Part shown: positions 35,335-42,644 of the stretch, one piece after another
Position numbering within the stretch: the first letter of the stretch is position 1
How the letters are laid out: the number at the start of each line of letters is the position of its first letter
Assembly: GCA_943371535.1 (NCBI GenBank)
Contig: CALRVE020000005.1
Coordinates: 62,001-126,000 of the forward strand
Reading direction: 5' to 3'
From: UBA1930 sp943371535
GTDB taxonomy: Bacteria; Bacteroidota; Bacteroidia; Chitinophagales; Chitinophagaceae
DNA: 64,000 nt
Notes under the pieces: model-generated
What the model saw: the letters and a program-made list of their open reading frames with translations, nothing else
Databases searched by the model: none
Told to the model about the DNA's origin: nothing
Program-made: the position numbers and the translations under genes

Positions 35335-36228
35335 ATGAAAAAAATCATCTTCATACTATTCACAATTGCTGGGGCATCTTCATTAAATGCCCAGCAATTA
35401 CAAACCTCAGTGTTTTTTGAGGCACAACAAATTATGCACAATCCTGCTTTTGCTGGAACTGGTGAAAATAATTTTATTGGAATTAATTATAGAAATCAAT
35501 GGGCAAATATTAATGGAGGTCCTAAAACTGCTACTATTTATGGATCGTTTGCTTTACCTAAACAAAAATTAGGTATGAGTGGATATGTGTATAATGATAA
35601 AACTGGACCTACGTCAAGAACAGGTATTTCTTTATCTGTGGCAAAGCATATTAAGTTAGAAGGCGATGCAACTTTATCTTTTGGAATTGAAAATAGATTT
35701 CAACAGTTTATGTTAGATCAATCAAAACTTACAGAATATTTAGGTACAGATGCTGCTATTGGTAATGCCAATAAAAGTGTAAAGTACGATGCAGGTTTTG
35801 GTATTTCTTATACAACTAAAAAATTACAATTAGGTATTGCTGCAACTCAATTATTGCAAGGCCGTTTAAACAATTATGTTGGTAATTTAAATAGAACAGA
35901 AGAAGCAAGATTGTATCGTCATTTTTATGCTACTGGTAACTATACAATTCATTTAGATGAAACCGTTAGTATGATTCCAAATTTTATGGTCATCTACTTT
36001 CCAAATGCACCAACAGAGGTAAATTTAGGTACAAGATTTAAGTATGCCGATGTTTGTTGGCTAGGTTTAGGTAGTAGCTTAACAGGTAATTTTACTTTTT
36101 CTTTTGGGTTGAATGTATCAAAAGGATTATCGGTAGATTATGCTTTTGATTTGTACAATAATGCAAGCAGTAATTTTAATGTTAATGCCAACGAGTTTAT
36201 GTTGCGTTATCAATTAAAGAGAAAATAA
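35335..36228 (+). CDS. PorP/SprF-family type IX secretion membrane protein
   Basis: 297-residue outer membrane beta-barrel of the PorP/SprF family. Signal peptide to about residue 19 (LNAQQ); the family start QTSVFFEAQQIMHNPAFAGTGENN and RNQWANINGGPKT are diagnostic; the end NEFMLRYQLKRK is barrel-like. Family members are paired with a type B cargo protein and are needed for its surface attachment or secretion (known for SprF/SprB). Here the partner is the gene directly upstream. Confidence 0.94.
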   Translation: MKKIIFILFTIAGASSLNAQQLQTSVFFEAQQIMHNPAFAGTGENNFIGINYRNQWANINGGPKTATIYGSFALPKQKLGMSGYVYNDKTGPTSRTGISLSVAKHIKLEGDATLSFGIENRFQQFMLDQSKLTEYLGTDAAIGNANKSVKYDAGFGISYTTKKLQLGIAATQLLQGRLNNYVGNLNRTEEARLYRHFYATGNYTIHLDETVSMIPNFMVIYFPNAPTEVNLGTRFKYADVCWLGLGSSLTGNFTFSFGLNVSKGLSVDYAFDLYNNASSNFNVNANEFMLRYQLKRK

Positions 36229-36311
36229 ATTTCTTCCCCCAAACAATATTCAATATAGTTGATTCATTAAGAATTCAACTTGTATTTGAATAACTTAAGA
36301 CATGCTTTGAT

Positions 36312-36346
36312 AAAGAGGCTCTAATACACATGTATTTGGCTTCTTT
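36312..36346 (+). terminator. Likely terminator of the PorP/SprF operon
   Basis: Outer stem 36312-36319 with 36339-36346 (one G-U) and inner stem 36323-36327 with 36332-36336, separated by a small internal loop. The T tract afterwards is short. Confidence 0.45.
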
Positions 36347-36607
36347 TCAAACATGTTTTTTGTTTTAAGCAAGCTACTATTTAACAATTAAGAATAGTAG
36401 TTGCATTTGAAAAGTGGTAATTGTATAATTAGTTGAGTAAGAATGAATGAGTTTTTTTAAATAATTGAGTTTAAAAAAGTGTGAAAAAGCCATTATACAT
36501 TTACTCTATCTTGCTGAGAATGTAGGTCCAGTTGTATTGTTTAATATTTTTTTGTTTTATTTAGGTAGAATTTTTAAAGGATAATTTTTTTTTCAAGTTG
36601 ATGCTCC

Positions 36608-36615
36608 TATATTTG
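36608..36615 (+). promoter_or_regulatory. -7 element of tRNA-Pro
   Basis: TATATTTG is an exact TAnnTTTG match 41 bases before the mature tRNA 5' end. The -33 region is T-rich without a clear TTG. Confidence 0.5.
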
Positions 36616-36656
36616 CACCCCAATCAAAAAATTGATGGGTAGTCTGTAAAGACTTT

Positions 36657-36730
36657 CGGGAGGTAGTTCAGCCCGGTAGAATACCTGGTTTGGGACCAGG
36701 GGGTCGCAGGTTCGAATCCTGTCCTCCCGA
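36657..36730 (+). tRNA. tRNA-Pro (anticodon TGG)
   Basis: 74 bases fold as a cloverleaf: acceptor CGGGAGG with CCTCCCG, anticodon stem CCTGG/CCAGG around loop TTTGGGA (anticodon TGG, proline) and T arm CAGG-TTCGAAT-CCTG, with discriminator A at 36730. The 3' CCA is not encoded (the next bases are CGA) and must be added by tRNA nucleotidyltransferase. A perfect terminator begins three bases later. Confidence 0.96.
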
Positions 36731-36732
36731 CG

Positions 36733-36763
36733 AAAAAGTTCACTATTATAGTGAACTTTTTTT
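36733..36763 (+). terminator. Terminator after tRNA-Pro
   Basis: Perfect 13-bp stem (36733-36745 with 36749-36761), TTA loop and T tract, directly after the tRNA. Confidence 0.88.
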
Positions 36764-36975
36764 ATGCCTACCATCTTCAACTCAATTCTTTTGCCCTACG
36801 TACTACAGGGTATTTTAACATTAAATCAATGTAAAGCTGTGTAAAAAAATACATTTGGGTATCTTTTCACTGTACTAGCGAAGAACAATTACCCAGAAAT
36901 ACGTAGTAAAAAATACAATAAAAATGGTTTCTTCGTGTAGCAAAAAAACTTCAGTTGAAATAAAAATTTAGGGTT

Positions 36976-38175
36976 ATGAAAAAAGTAAAAATTGGGTTAT
37001 TAGTTTTTGTTGCAATGAGTATTGTAAATTTTGCAATTGCTCAAAAAGAAAAGCCAAAACAAAAATATGGTTGCAGTGCCGAAATACCATCGAGTGAAGT
37101 GTATATAAAAGACACAACGAATGCTCGTGGTTTGGCCGACAATTATTATTTATGGTCTAATGGTAAAACCATTTATATAAAGTTTTTAAGTGGTAGCAAA
37201 GCCATGCAGGATAAAGTAAAAGCTATTGCAAAAGAGTGGGAACGTTATGCAAATTTGAAATTTGAATTTGTGAATGTAGGAGCATCTAACATTAGAATTA
37301 ATTTAGACAATAAAGGAGGGCATAATTCTATGGTTGGAACTTTAGCAAATAATGCTGCGGAAGATGAAAGGACCATGAATTTTGATACCACCGATTTTAA
37401 AACTTTTGCAGCCATGCGTAGAACAGTGTTACATGAGTTTGGTCATGCTATTGGTTTGTTACACGAACATTATAGCCCTGTTGCTGGAATTCCTTGGAAC
37501 AAAGAAGCAGTATATGCCGAGCTGAAAAAAACACAAGGTTGGGATAAATCTACAGTAGATTTAAATTTATTTCAACAGTACAAAGTTTCTTACACCAACG
37601 GTACTGAGTACGATAAATCTTCCATTATGCATTATCCTGTTTTTGCAAGATGGACAACCACTGGTTTTAGTGTAGATTGGAACAATGATTTGTCTGAAGG
37701 AGATAAAAATTTAGTAACTCTTTTATATCCAAAATCTGGTGAAAGGCAAAATGAAGTTCCTCGATTTACGGTTTCTAATTTTACCAATATTAACGTAGTA
37801 AAAAATGATACTAAACAAGGAATCTCTATTTATCCATCATTCAAACTTACAACGGAAGGTAAGTCTGCCAGAGTATATTTTATAGCTTTCTTTTATGATG
37901 AAGAAGGTAATCCAATTACTAAAGAAAAAGAAACCTACAACATCAATAATGTAGCTGCAACATTTAAATCATCTGTAATTGGATCTGGTAAATCAATTGC
38001 AGCGAATAAATTAAAAAGTAACGATTTTGAATTATTCATTCCTTACAATGAATTACCAACCAATGCAGGTAAAAATAATTTTCAGGTAGAATTTAGAGTA
38101 TACTTGCAAGACGATAAAGAAATGAAGATTCTCTATCAATCTAAACGAAAAGTATTCAGTTTTATTAAAGCATAA
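36976..38175 (+). CDS. Secreted astacin-like (M12) zinc metalloprotease, copy 1
   Basis: 399 residues. Signal peptide to about residue 22 (FAIAQ). The metzincin zinc site HEFGHAIGLLHEH supplies His153, Glu154, His157 and His163, and SIMHYP provides the Met-turn, so the catalytic part is about 50-260. HExxHxxGxxHE is the astacin pattern rather than the matrixin one. The C-terminal 130 residues are beta-rich, probably a substrate- or surface-binding domain; no T9SS sorting domain is evident. A close paralogue follows 50 bases downstream, probably co-transcribed. Likely a periplasmic or secreted endopeptidase. Confidence 0.9.
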   Translation: MKKVKIGLLVFVAMSIVNFAIAQKEKPKQKYGCSAEIPSSEVYIKDTTNARGLADNYYLWSNGKTIYIKFLSGSKAMQDKVKAIAKEWERYANLKFEFVNVGASNIRINLDNKGGHNSMVGTLANNAAEDERTMNFDTTDFKTFAAMRRTVLHEFGHAIGLLHEHYSPVAGIPWNKEAVYAELKKTQGWDKSTVDLNLFQQYKVSYTNGTEYDKSSIMHYPVFARWTTTGFSVDWNNDLSEGDKNLVTLLYPKSGERQNEVPRFTVSNFTNINVVKNDTKQGISIYPSFKLTTEGKSARVYFIAFFYDEEGNPITKEKETYNINNVAATFKSSVIGSGKSIAANKLKSNDFELFIPYNELPTNAGKNNFQVEFRVYLQDDKEMKILYQSKRKVFSFIKA

Positions 38176-38225
38176 ATTATCTAACTAAAAAATATTCAAA
38201 TCTTTCAACATTAAAACAAACAAAC

Positions 38226-39428
38226 ATGAAAACAATAAAACACTTATTCATCTTAGGTTTAGTTGCTTGTTTTGCAACTACCTCACAGGCACAACAAAAG
38301 CAACAACAATACAAAAAAATGGGTTGTGCAACCATAGAGCCTTTTCAACAAGTATTTGCTTTCGATACTTTAAAAGGTCGTCAAATGGCCGATAACTATT
38401 ACTTATGGGATAATGGAAAAACCTTGAAAGTAAGAATCATGAGTGGTAGTAAACGCTATAAAGACATGATTAAAAAATATGCTAAAGAGTGGGAAAAATA
38501 TGCCAACTTGAAATTTGAATTTGTAGAAACTGGTGATTCTCATATTCGTGTAATTTTAACTGGTAACGATGGTGGAGGTAACTATTCTAAATTGGGTACA
38601 ATGGCCAATATGGTTTCTCAAGATGAGCATACCATGCACTTAGATACTACTTCATTTACAACTCAAGAGTATACCTACACAGCTATTGTACATGAATTTG
38701 GACATGCAATTGGTTTAATGCATGAACACATGAATCCAGTATCTGGTATTAAGTGGGATAAGAATAGAGTATATGCTGCCTATAAATTACAACAAGGTTG
38801 GGATAAAGAACAAGTAGATGCTCAGTTGTTTAAAAAGTATAGTATTACTTATACCAATGGTACAAAATACGATCCTAAATCAATCATGCATTATCCAATT
38901 TCTCGTTGGGAAACATTAGATGGTTTTTTTGTAGATTGGAACTACAGTATTTCTGAAGGTGATAAACAAATAGTTTCAGCATTGTATCCAAAAACGGGTA
39001 ACAGAATTAATGAAGTGCCTCGTTTTACAGTAAGTGGTTTTTCAAACATGTCTGTTGAAAGAAACGATTCAAAACAAGGAGTTAGTTTTTATCCTTCATT
39101 CAATATTACTACAGCAGGTAAAACTGGTAGAGTATATTATTTAGCAGTATTTACCGATGAAAAAGGAAATATGTTTGAAACATCTAGTAGCGAATACAAA
39201 GTATTTGGTGTATCGGGTACTTCAAAATCGGCTGTATTAAATCCGGGTTTAAATTTAAATGTGAATAAGGGTAAAAAAGATTTAGAATTATTCATCCCTT
39301 TTTCTGAAATACCAGAAGGTATTAGAAATAAAAATGTGCGAGCTTCATTCTATGTATTCTTATTTGATAACGATGAAATGAAGTTATTGTATGCATCTAA
39401 AAGTGTTCCTTGTAACATGGCAAGATAA
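38226..39428 (+). CDS. Secreted astacin-like (M12) zinc metalloprotease, copy 2
   Basis: 400 residues with the same order of parts as the gene before it: signal peptide (FATTSQAQ); catalytic domain with HEFGHAIGLMHEH (His156, Glu157, His160, His166) and SIMHYP Met-turn; then a beta-rich tail. Shared blocks such as ADNYYLW, YANLKFEFV, NEVPRFTVS and GVSFYPSF/GISIYPSF show a tandem duplication that has since diverged. Both zinc sites are intact, so both are probably active. The strong terminator at 39453 ends the pair. Confidence 0.9.
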   Translation: MKTIKHLFILGLVACFATTSQAQQKQQQYKKMGCATIEPFQQVFAFDTLKGRQMADNYYLWDNGKTLKVRIMSGSKRYKDMIKKYAKEWEKYANLKFEFVETGDSHIRVILTGNDGGGNYSKLGTMANMVSQDEHTMHLDTTSFTTQEYTYTAIVHEFGHAIGLMHEHMNPVSGIKWDKNRVYAAYKLQQGWDKEQVDAQLFKKYSITYTNGTKYDPKSIMHYPISRWETLDGFFVDWNYSISEGDKQIVSALYPKTGNRINEVPRFTVSGFSNMSVERNDSKQGVSFYPSFNITTAGKTGRVYYLAVFTDEKGNMFETSSSEYKVFGVSGTSKSAVLNPGLNLNVNKGKKDLELFIPFSEIPEGIRNKNVRASFYVFLFDNDEMKLLYASKSVPCNMAR

Positions 39429-39452
39429 TCTTCGTTTATATTTCAATATGTA

Positions 39453-39483
39453 CAGGCGTTACAAATATTGTAACGCCTTTTTT
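39453..39483 (+). terminator. Terminator after the protease pair
   Basis: Perfect 11-bp stem (39453-39463 with 39467-39477), ATA loop and a run of T, 24 bases after the stop. Confidence 0.92.
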
Positions 39484-39496
39484 GTATAAATGGTTG

Positions 39497-39526
39497 TTGG
39501 CTAAATCACTTGTGCTTTTATCTTCG
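39497..39526 (+). promoter_or_regulatory. Promoter of the PIG-L deacetylase gene
   Basis: TTG at 39497-39499, a 19-base spacer and TATCTTCG at 39519-39526, the TAnnTTCG variant of the Bacteroidota -7 element, 21 bases before the ATG at 39548 and just after the preceding terminator. Confidence 0.6.
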
Positions 39527-39547
39527 TTACATAAACCATTGTAGAAA

Positions 39548-42070
39548 ATGAAAAAATTGTTGATTGTATTTTTACTATTTAGTTTTCCTTGTTTATTGTT
39601 TGCACAAAAATCTACCAACGAAATTTTCATGGGGCTTAAAAAGCTGCATATGTTAGGCAGCGTTTTATATATTGCTGCTCACCCCGATGATGAGAACAAT
39701 ACATTGTTGCCTTATTTCGCAAAAGAAAAAATGTATCGCACCGCTTATTTAAGTTTAACCAGAGGCGATGGTGGACAAAATTTAATTGGTAGTGAACAAG
39801 GCATTGAATTAGGATTAATACGAACACAGGAACTATTGGCTGCAAGAGCCATTGATGGGAGTGAACAATATTTTACCAGAGCCTACGAATTTGGTTTTAG
39901 CAAATCATCGGACGAAACATTGAAGTTTTGGGACAAAGAAAAAGTGTTGGCCGATGTAGTTTGGGTGATAAGAACCTTTAAGCCAGATGTAATTATTGCC
40001 AGATTTCCTCCAGATAAAAGAGCTGGTCATGGGCATCATGCAGCTTCTGCAATTATTGCCAATGAAGCATTTACAGCTGCTGCCGATGCTACTCAATTTC
40101 CAGAACAACTTACAAAAGGTGTACAAGCTTGGCAAGCCAAAAGAATTGTTTGGAATACCTACAACTTTGGTAGCAATAATACCACTAGCAATAATCAATT
40201 AAAAATTGAAATTGGTAATTACAATGCATTATTGGGAAAAAGTTATGGTGAAATTGGAGGAGAAGCAAGAACCATGCATAAAAGCCAAGGCGAAGGAAGA
40301 CCACGACGCAAAGGTACTATCACCGAATATTTTTCTTTAACTGCTGGCGATAGTATGCAAAACGATTTAATGGATGGCGTTGCTACTAGTTGGAAAAATA
40401 TTGAAGGTGGAATGGATATTGAAAATAAAATCAATGCAATTATTCAGTCATTTAATTTTGAAAAACCCGAATTTAGTGTAAATGCATTGATTGATTTATA
40501 TAAAGCATTACAGCGAATGCCAAAAGATAGTAGATGGGTATGGAAGAAAATAAAAGAAGTACAACAGTTGATCATCGATTGCTCAGGATTATTTATGGAA
40601 GCCACCACCGATAATGAATATGCTGTGAAAGGTGAAAAATTGAATGTTAGTTTTTTAATAAATAGTCGGTTATCCTCTCAAATTAAAGTAGAGCAAATAC
40701 AATTGCAATCAGGCTATAGATCAGTGATTGATACTATTTTAAATAGCACCTTATCTATCAATAAAAATTTAATGTACAATAAAAGTATATTGGTAGAAAC
40801 TGATAAAGTAGTAGATCAGCCATATTGGTTAGATGCACCTATGGTTAATGGAAGTATGTTTACGGTGAATGATCAAGCTAAAATTGGTAAAGCCGAAAAC
40901 GATGCATCTTATAAAGCAAAATTTATTTTTTCAATTGGAGATATCAGCTTTATACATGAAACTCCATTGCTATATAAATTTGTAGATGCCACTAGGGGAG
41001 AAGTGTTACAACCTGTTGTTGTAGTTCCCCCTATATTAATTTCTTTAAGTCCTGATAATGTGTTAACCAATATTTTTCCACGTACAACAAAAACCAAAAA
41101 TCAGTTCATACAAGTACAGTATAAAAGTAATTTTAATGCAAGTAATGAAGCTGTACAATTAAAAATTTTTCAAGGCGATAATGTGGTTTATGTAAAAGAC
41201 ACCGTATTGGATTTTGAAGCTGGGAAATCTTATAGTATTGATTTATCTATTACTAAATTTTTCAAAAAATCACTTTCTAAAAATGTAAGTGCATCACTTG
41301 TATTTCAAAAAAATGGGACAGAACAAAAATCATATAGTCATTATTTAAGGAAAATTAGTTACGACCATATTCCTAACCTACATTATTTCTATCAAGATAA
41401 TATTCAGCTATTAACCGATAGTGTACAGGTTAAAGGAAAGAAAGTTGGCTACATTATTGGTGCAGGCGATAAAGTGCCAGAAGCCCTAATAGCATTGGGT
41501 TTTAAATTGGAATATTTATTTGAAAAAGATATCACTTTACAAAAATTACAGCAATTTGATGCTATTATTACTGGTATTAGGGCTTATAATATTCACGAAT
41601 GGATGAGTAGTAAAAATGATATTTTCAATGCTTATGTAAATAATGGAGGAAACTTAATTGTACAATATTTAAAAAGTAATACAGTAGGTACTCAAAAAGT
41701 AAAAGTTGGGCCTTATGGATTAACAGTTAATGCTCAATCTAGAGTTACCGAAGAAGATGCAGCAGTTAATTTTTTATTGCCTAAACATTCGGTATTGAAT
41801 TATCCGAACAAGATTACCAATAAAGATTTTGAAGCATGGGTGCAAGAACGTAGTACGTATCAAGCAGTACAATTGGATAAAAATTTTGAGGCTGTTTTAT
41901 CAATGAATGATACAAATGAACCAGCTAGTAATGGTAGTTTAGTGATTGCTAAATATGGTAAAGGCAATTTTGTATATTCTAGTTTGGTTTTGTTTAGACA
42001 ATTGCCTGCAGGCATTACTGGTGCTTATAAATTATTGGCTAATATGATTGCATTGCCTAAAAATAAATAG
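39548..42070 (+). CDS. Large PIG-L family deacetylase with GATase-like C-terminal domain
   Basis: 840 residues, signal peptide ending FPCLLFAQ. The N-terminal PIG-L/LmbE domain carries the zinc motif HPDDE (His45, Asp47, Asp48, Glu49), TRGDGGQNLIGSEQG and GHGHHAASAI, so it is predicted to remove N-acetyl groups from sugars. The middle (about 350-620) is beta-rich. The C-terminal part (about 630-840) resembles a class I glutamine-amidotransferase/ThuA-like fold (KVGYIIGAGDKVPEAL, FDAIITGIRAYN) without an obvious catalytic Cys. This multidomain form is common in Bacteroidota. It is followed by two tiny membrane proteins and a solute symporter, suggesting uptake of the product; the substrate is unknown. 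Confidence 0.88.
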   Translation: MKKLLIVFLLFSFPCLLFAQKSTNEIFMGLKKLHMLGSVLYIAAHPDDENNTLLPYFAKEKMYRTAYLSLTRGDGGQNLIGSEQGIELGLIRTQELLAARAIDGSEQYFTRAYEFGFSKSSDETLKFWDKEKVLADVVWVIRTFKPDVIIARFPPDKRAGHGHHAASAIIANEAFTAAADATQFPEQLTKGVQAWQAKRIVWNTYNFGSNNTTSNNQLKIEIGNYNALLGKSYGEIGGEARTMHKSQGEGRPRRKGTITEYFSLTAGDSMQNDLMDGVATSWKNIEGGMDIENKINAIIQSFNFEKPEFSVNALIDLYKALQRMPKDSRWVWKKIKEVQQLIIDCSGLFMEATTDNEYAVKGEKLNVSFLINSRLSSQIKVEQIQLQSGYRSVIDTILNSTLSINKNLMYNKSILVETDKVVDQPYWLDAPMVNGSMFTVNDQAKIGKAENDASYKAKFIFSIGDISFIHETPLLYKFVDATRGEVLQPVVVVPPILISLSPDNVLTNIFPRTTKTKNQFIQVQYKSNFNASNEAVQLKIFQGDNVVYVKDTVLDFEAGKSYSIDLSITKFFKKSLSKNVSASLVFQKNGTEQKSYSHYLRKISYDHIPNLHYFYQDNIQLLTDSVQVKGKKVGYIIGAGDKVPEALIALGFKLEYLFEKDITLQKLQQFDAIITGIRAYNIHEWMSSKNDIFNAYVNNGGNLIVQYLKSNTVGTQKVKVGPYGLTVNAQSRVTEEDAAVNFLLPKHSVLNYPNKITNKDFEAWVQERSTYQAVQLDKNFEAVLSMNDTNEPASNGSLVIAKYGKGNFVYSSLVLFRQLPAGITGAYKLLANMIALPKNK

Positions 42071-42071
42071 T

Positions 42072-42221
42072 ATGAACAGTAGAAAACGAATGGTTGGAAT
42101 CATGTTAATTGCAATAGGACTTGCGTCAGGTATTTTTTTAAAGAATGTAAAAATTGGTTTAATCATAGGATTGGTGTTAGGGCTTTTATCGGGTGGATTA
42201 TTTAGTAGTAAAAAATCCTAG
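42072..42221 (+). CDS. 49-residue membrane protein
   Basis: The start ATG is one base after the deacetylase stop. The peptide has basic residues at the N-terminus, then two hydrophobic stretches (GIMLIAIGLASGIFL and IGLIIGLVLGLLSGGLF) separated by KNVK, and a Lys-rich end: a two-helix hairpin topology. It looks like small glycine-rich membrane proteins seen near transporters. Function unknown. The tight spacing and the typical membrane composition argue that it is real. Confidence 0.65.
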   Translation: MNSRKRMVGIMLIAIGLASGIFLKNVKIGLIIGLVLGLLSGGLFSSKKS

Positions 42222-42273
42222 TTTGATAATGTAATGAGTTATACAAATTAAAAATAGTATAAATAAATTTTGA

Positions 42274-42384
42274 ATGAGCAAGCTGCCTTTATTTAAATCT
42301 TGGAATCAATGGTACCTATTTGTATTAATGGTATTGATTGTTCTAATTGTTTTCTTTACATGGGTAACCAATTATTTTTCCTAA
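42274..42384 (+). CDS. 36-residue single-pass membrane protein
   Basis: The short ORF begins MSKLPLFKSWNQWYLFV, contains one strong hydrophobic segment (VLMVLIVLIVFFTWV) and ends NYFS. It is 52 bases after the 49-residue gene. Its stop codon TAA is formed by the first three bases of the foldback repeat at 42382, so the native C-terminus may have been cut or replaced. Small proteins of this kind are common upstream of sodium:solute symporters in Bacteroidota, to my recollection. Confidence 0.55.
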   Translation: MSKLPLFKSWNQWYLFVLMVLIVLIVFFTWVTNYFS

Positions 42385-42482
42385 CCCCGTCAACGGCTTC
42401 AAGCCTTGACGGCGGTTGTAGATACGATGTTAAATTAAAATATTAACAACCGCCAACGAGGTAATAATCATCGTCGGGGTTA
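42382..42482. repeat. Foldback repeat, copy 1
   Basis: 101 bases bounded by TAACCCCG and its complement CGGGGTTA. The left arm runs on to CGGCGGTTGT and the right arm starts ACAACCGCC, giving matching outer and inner ends; the left arm also has its own GTCAA-GGCTT/AAGCC-TTGAC hairpin. GC-rich arms surround an AT-rich centre. Layout of a miniature foldback element; no ORF. Confidence 0.75.
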
Positions 42483-42503
42483 GGTTCAGAAAAGTAAATT
42501 TCA

Positions 42504-42615
42504 TAACCCCGTCAATGGCTTCAAGCCTTGACGGCGGTTTTAAGCGAAAAAAATAATACTTTAATGAAATTAATATTAACAACTACTGATAAGGTTAAAA
42601 TAGTCATCGACGTTA
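42504..42615. repeat. Foldback repeat, copy 2 (degenerate right arm)
   Basis: The left arm 42504-42538 matches copy 1 with a single change over about 35 bases (CAATGG for CAACGG). The right arm (about 42572-42615) still aligns with copy 1's but has lost the GGGG and CCGCC blocks. This implies a second, older or decaying copy in direct orientation 122 bases away. Confidence 0.7.
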
Positions 42616-42644
42616 ATAACTAACTAGTACTATAAAAAATAACA

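Larger units (their letters stand above)
36229..36656 (+). other. 428-bp gene-free stretch before tRNA-Pro
   Basis: Contains a terminator-like hairpin at 36312-36346 and a -7-like element at 36608-36615. Otherwise it is AT-rich (long T-runs) with nothing I can name. Confidence 0.6.
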
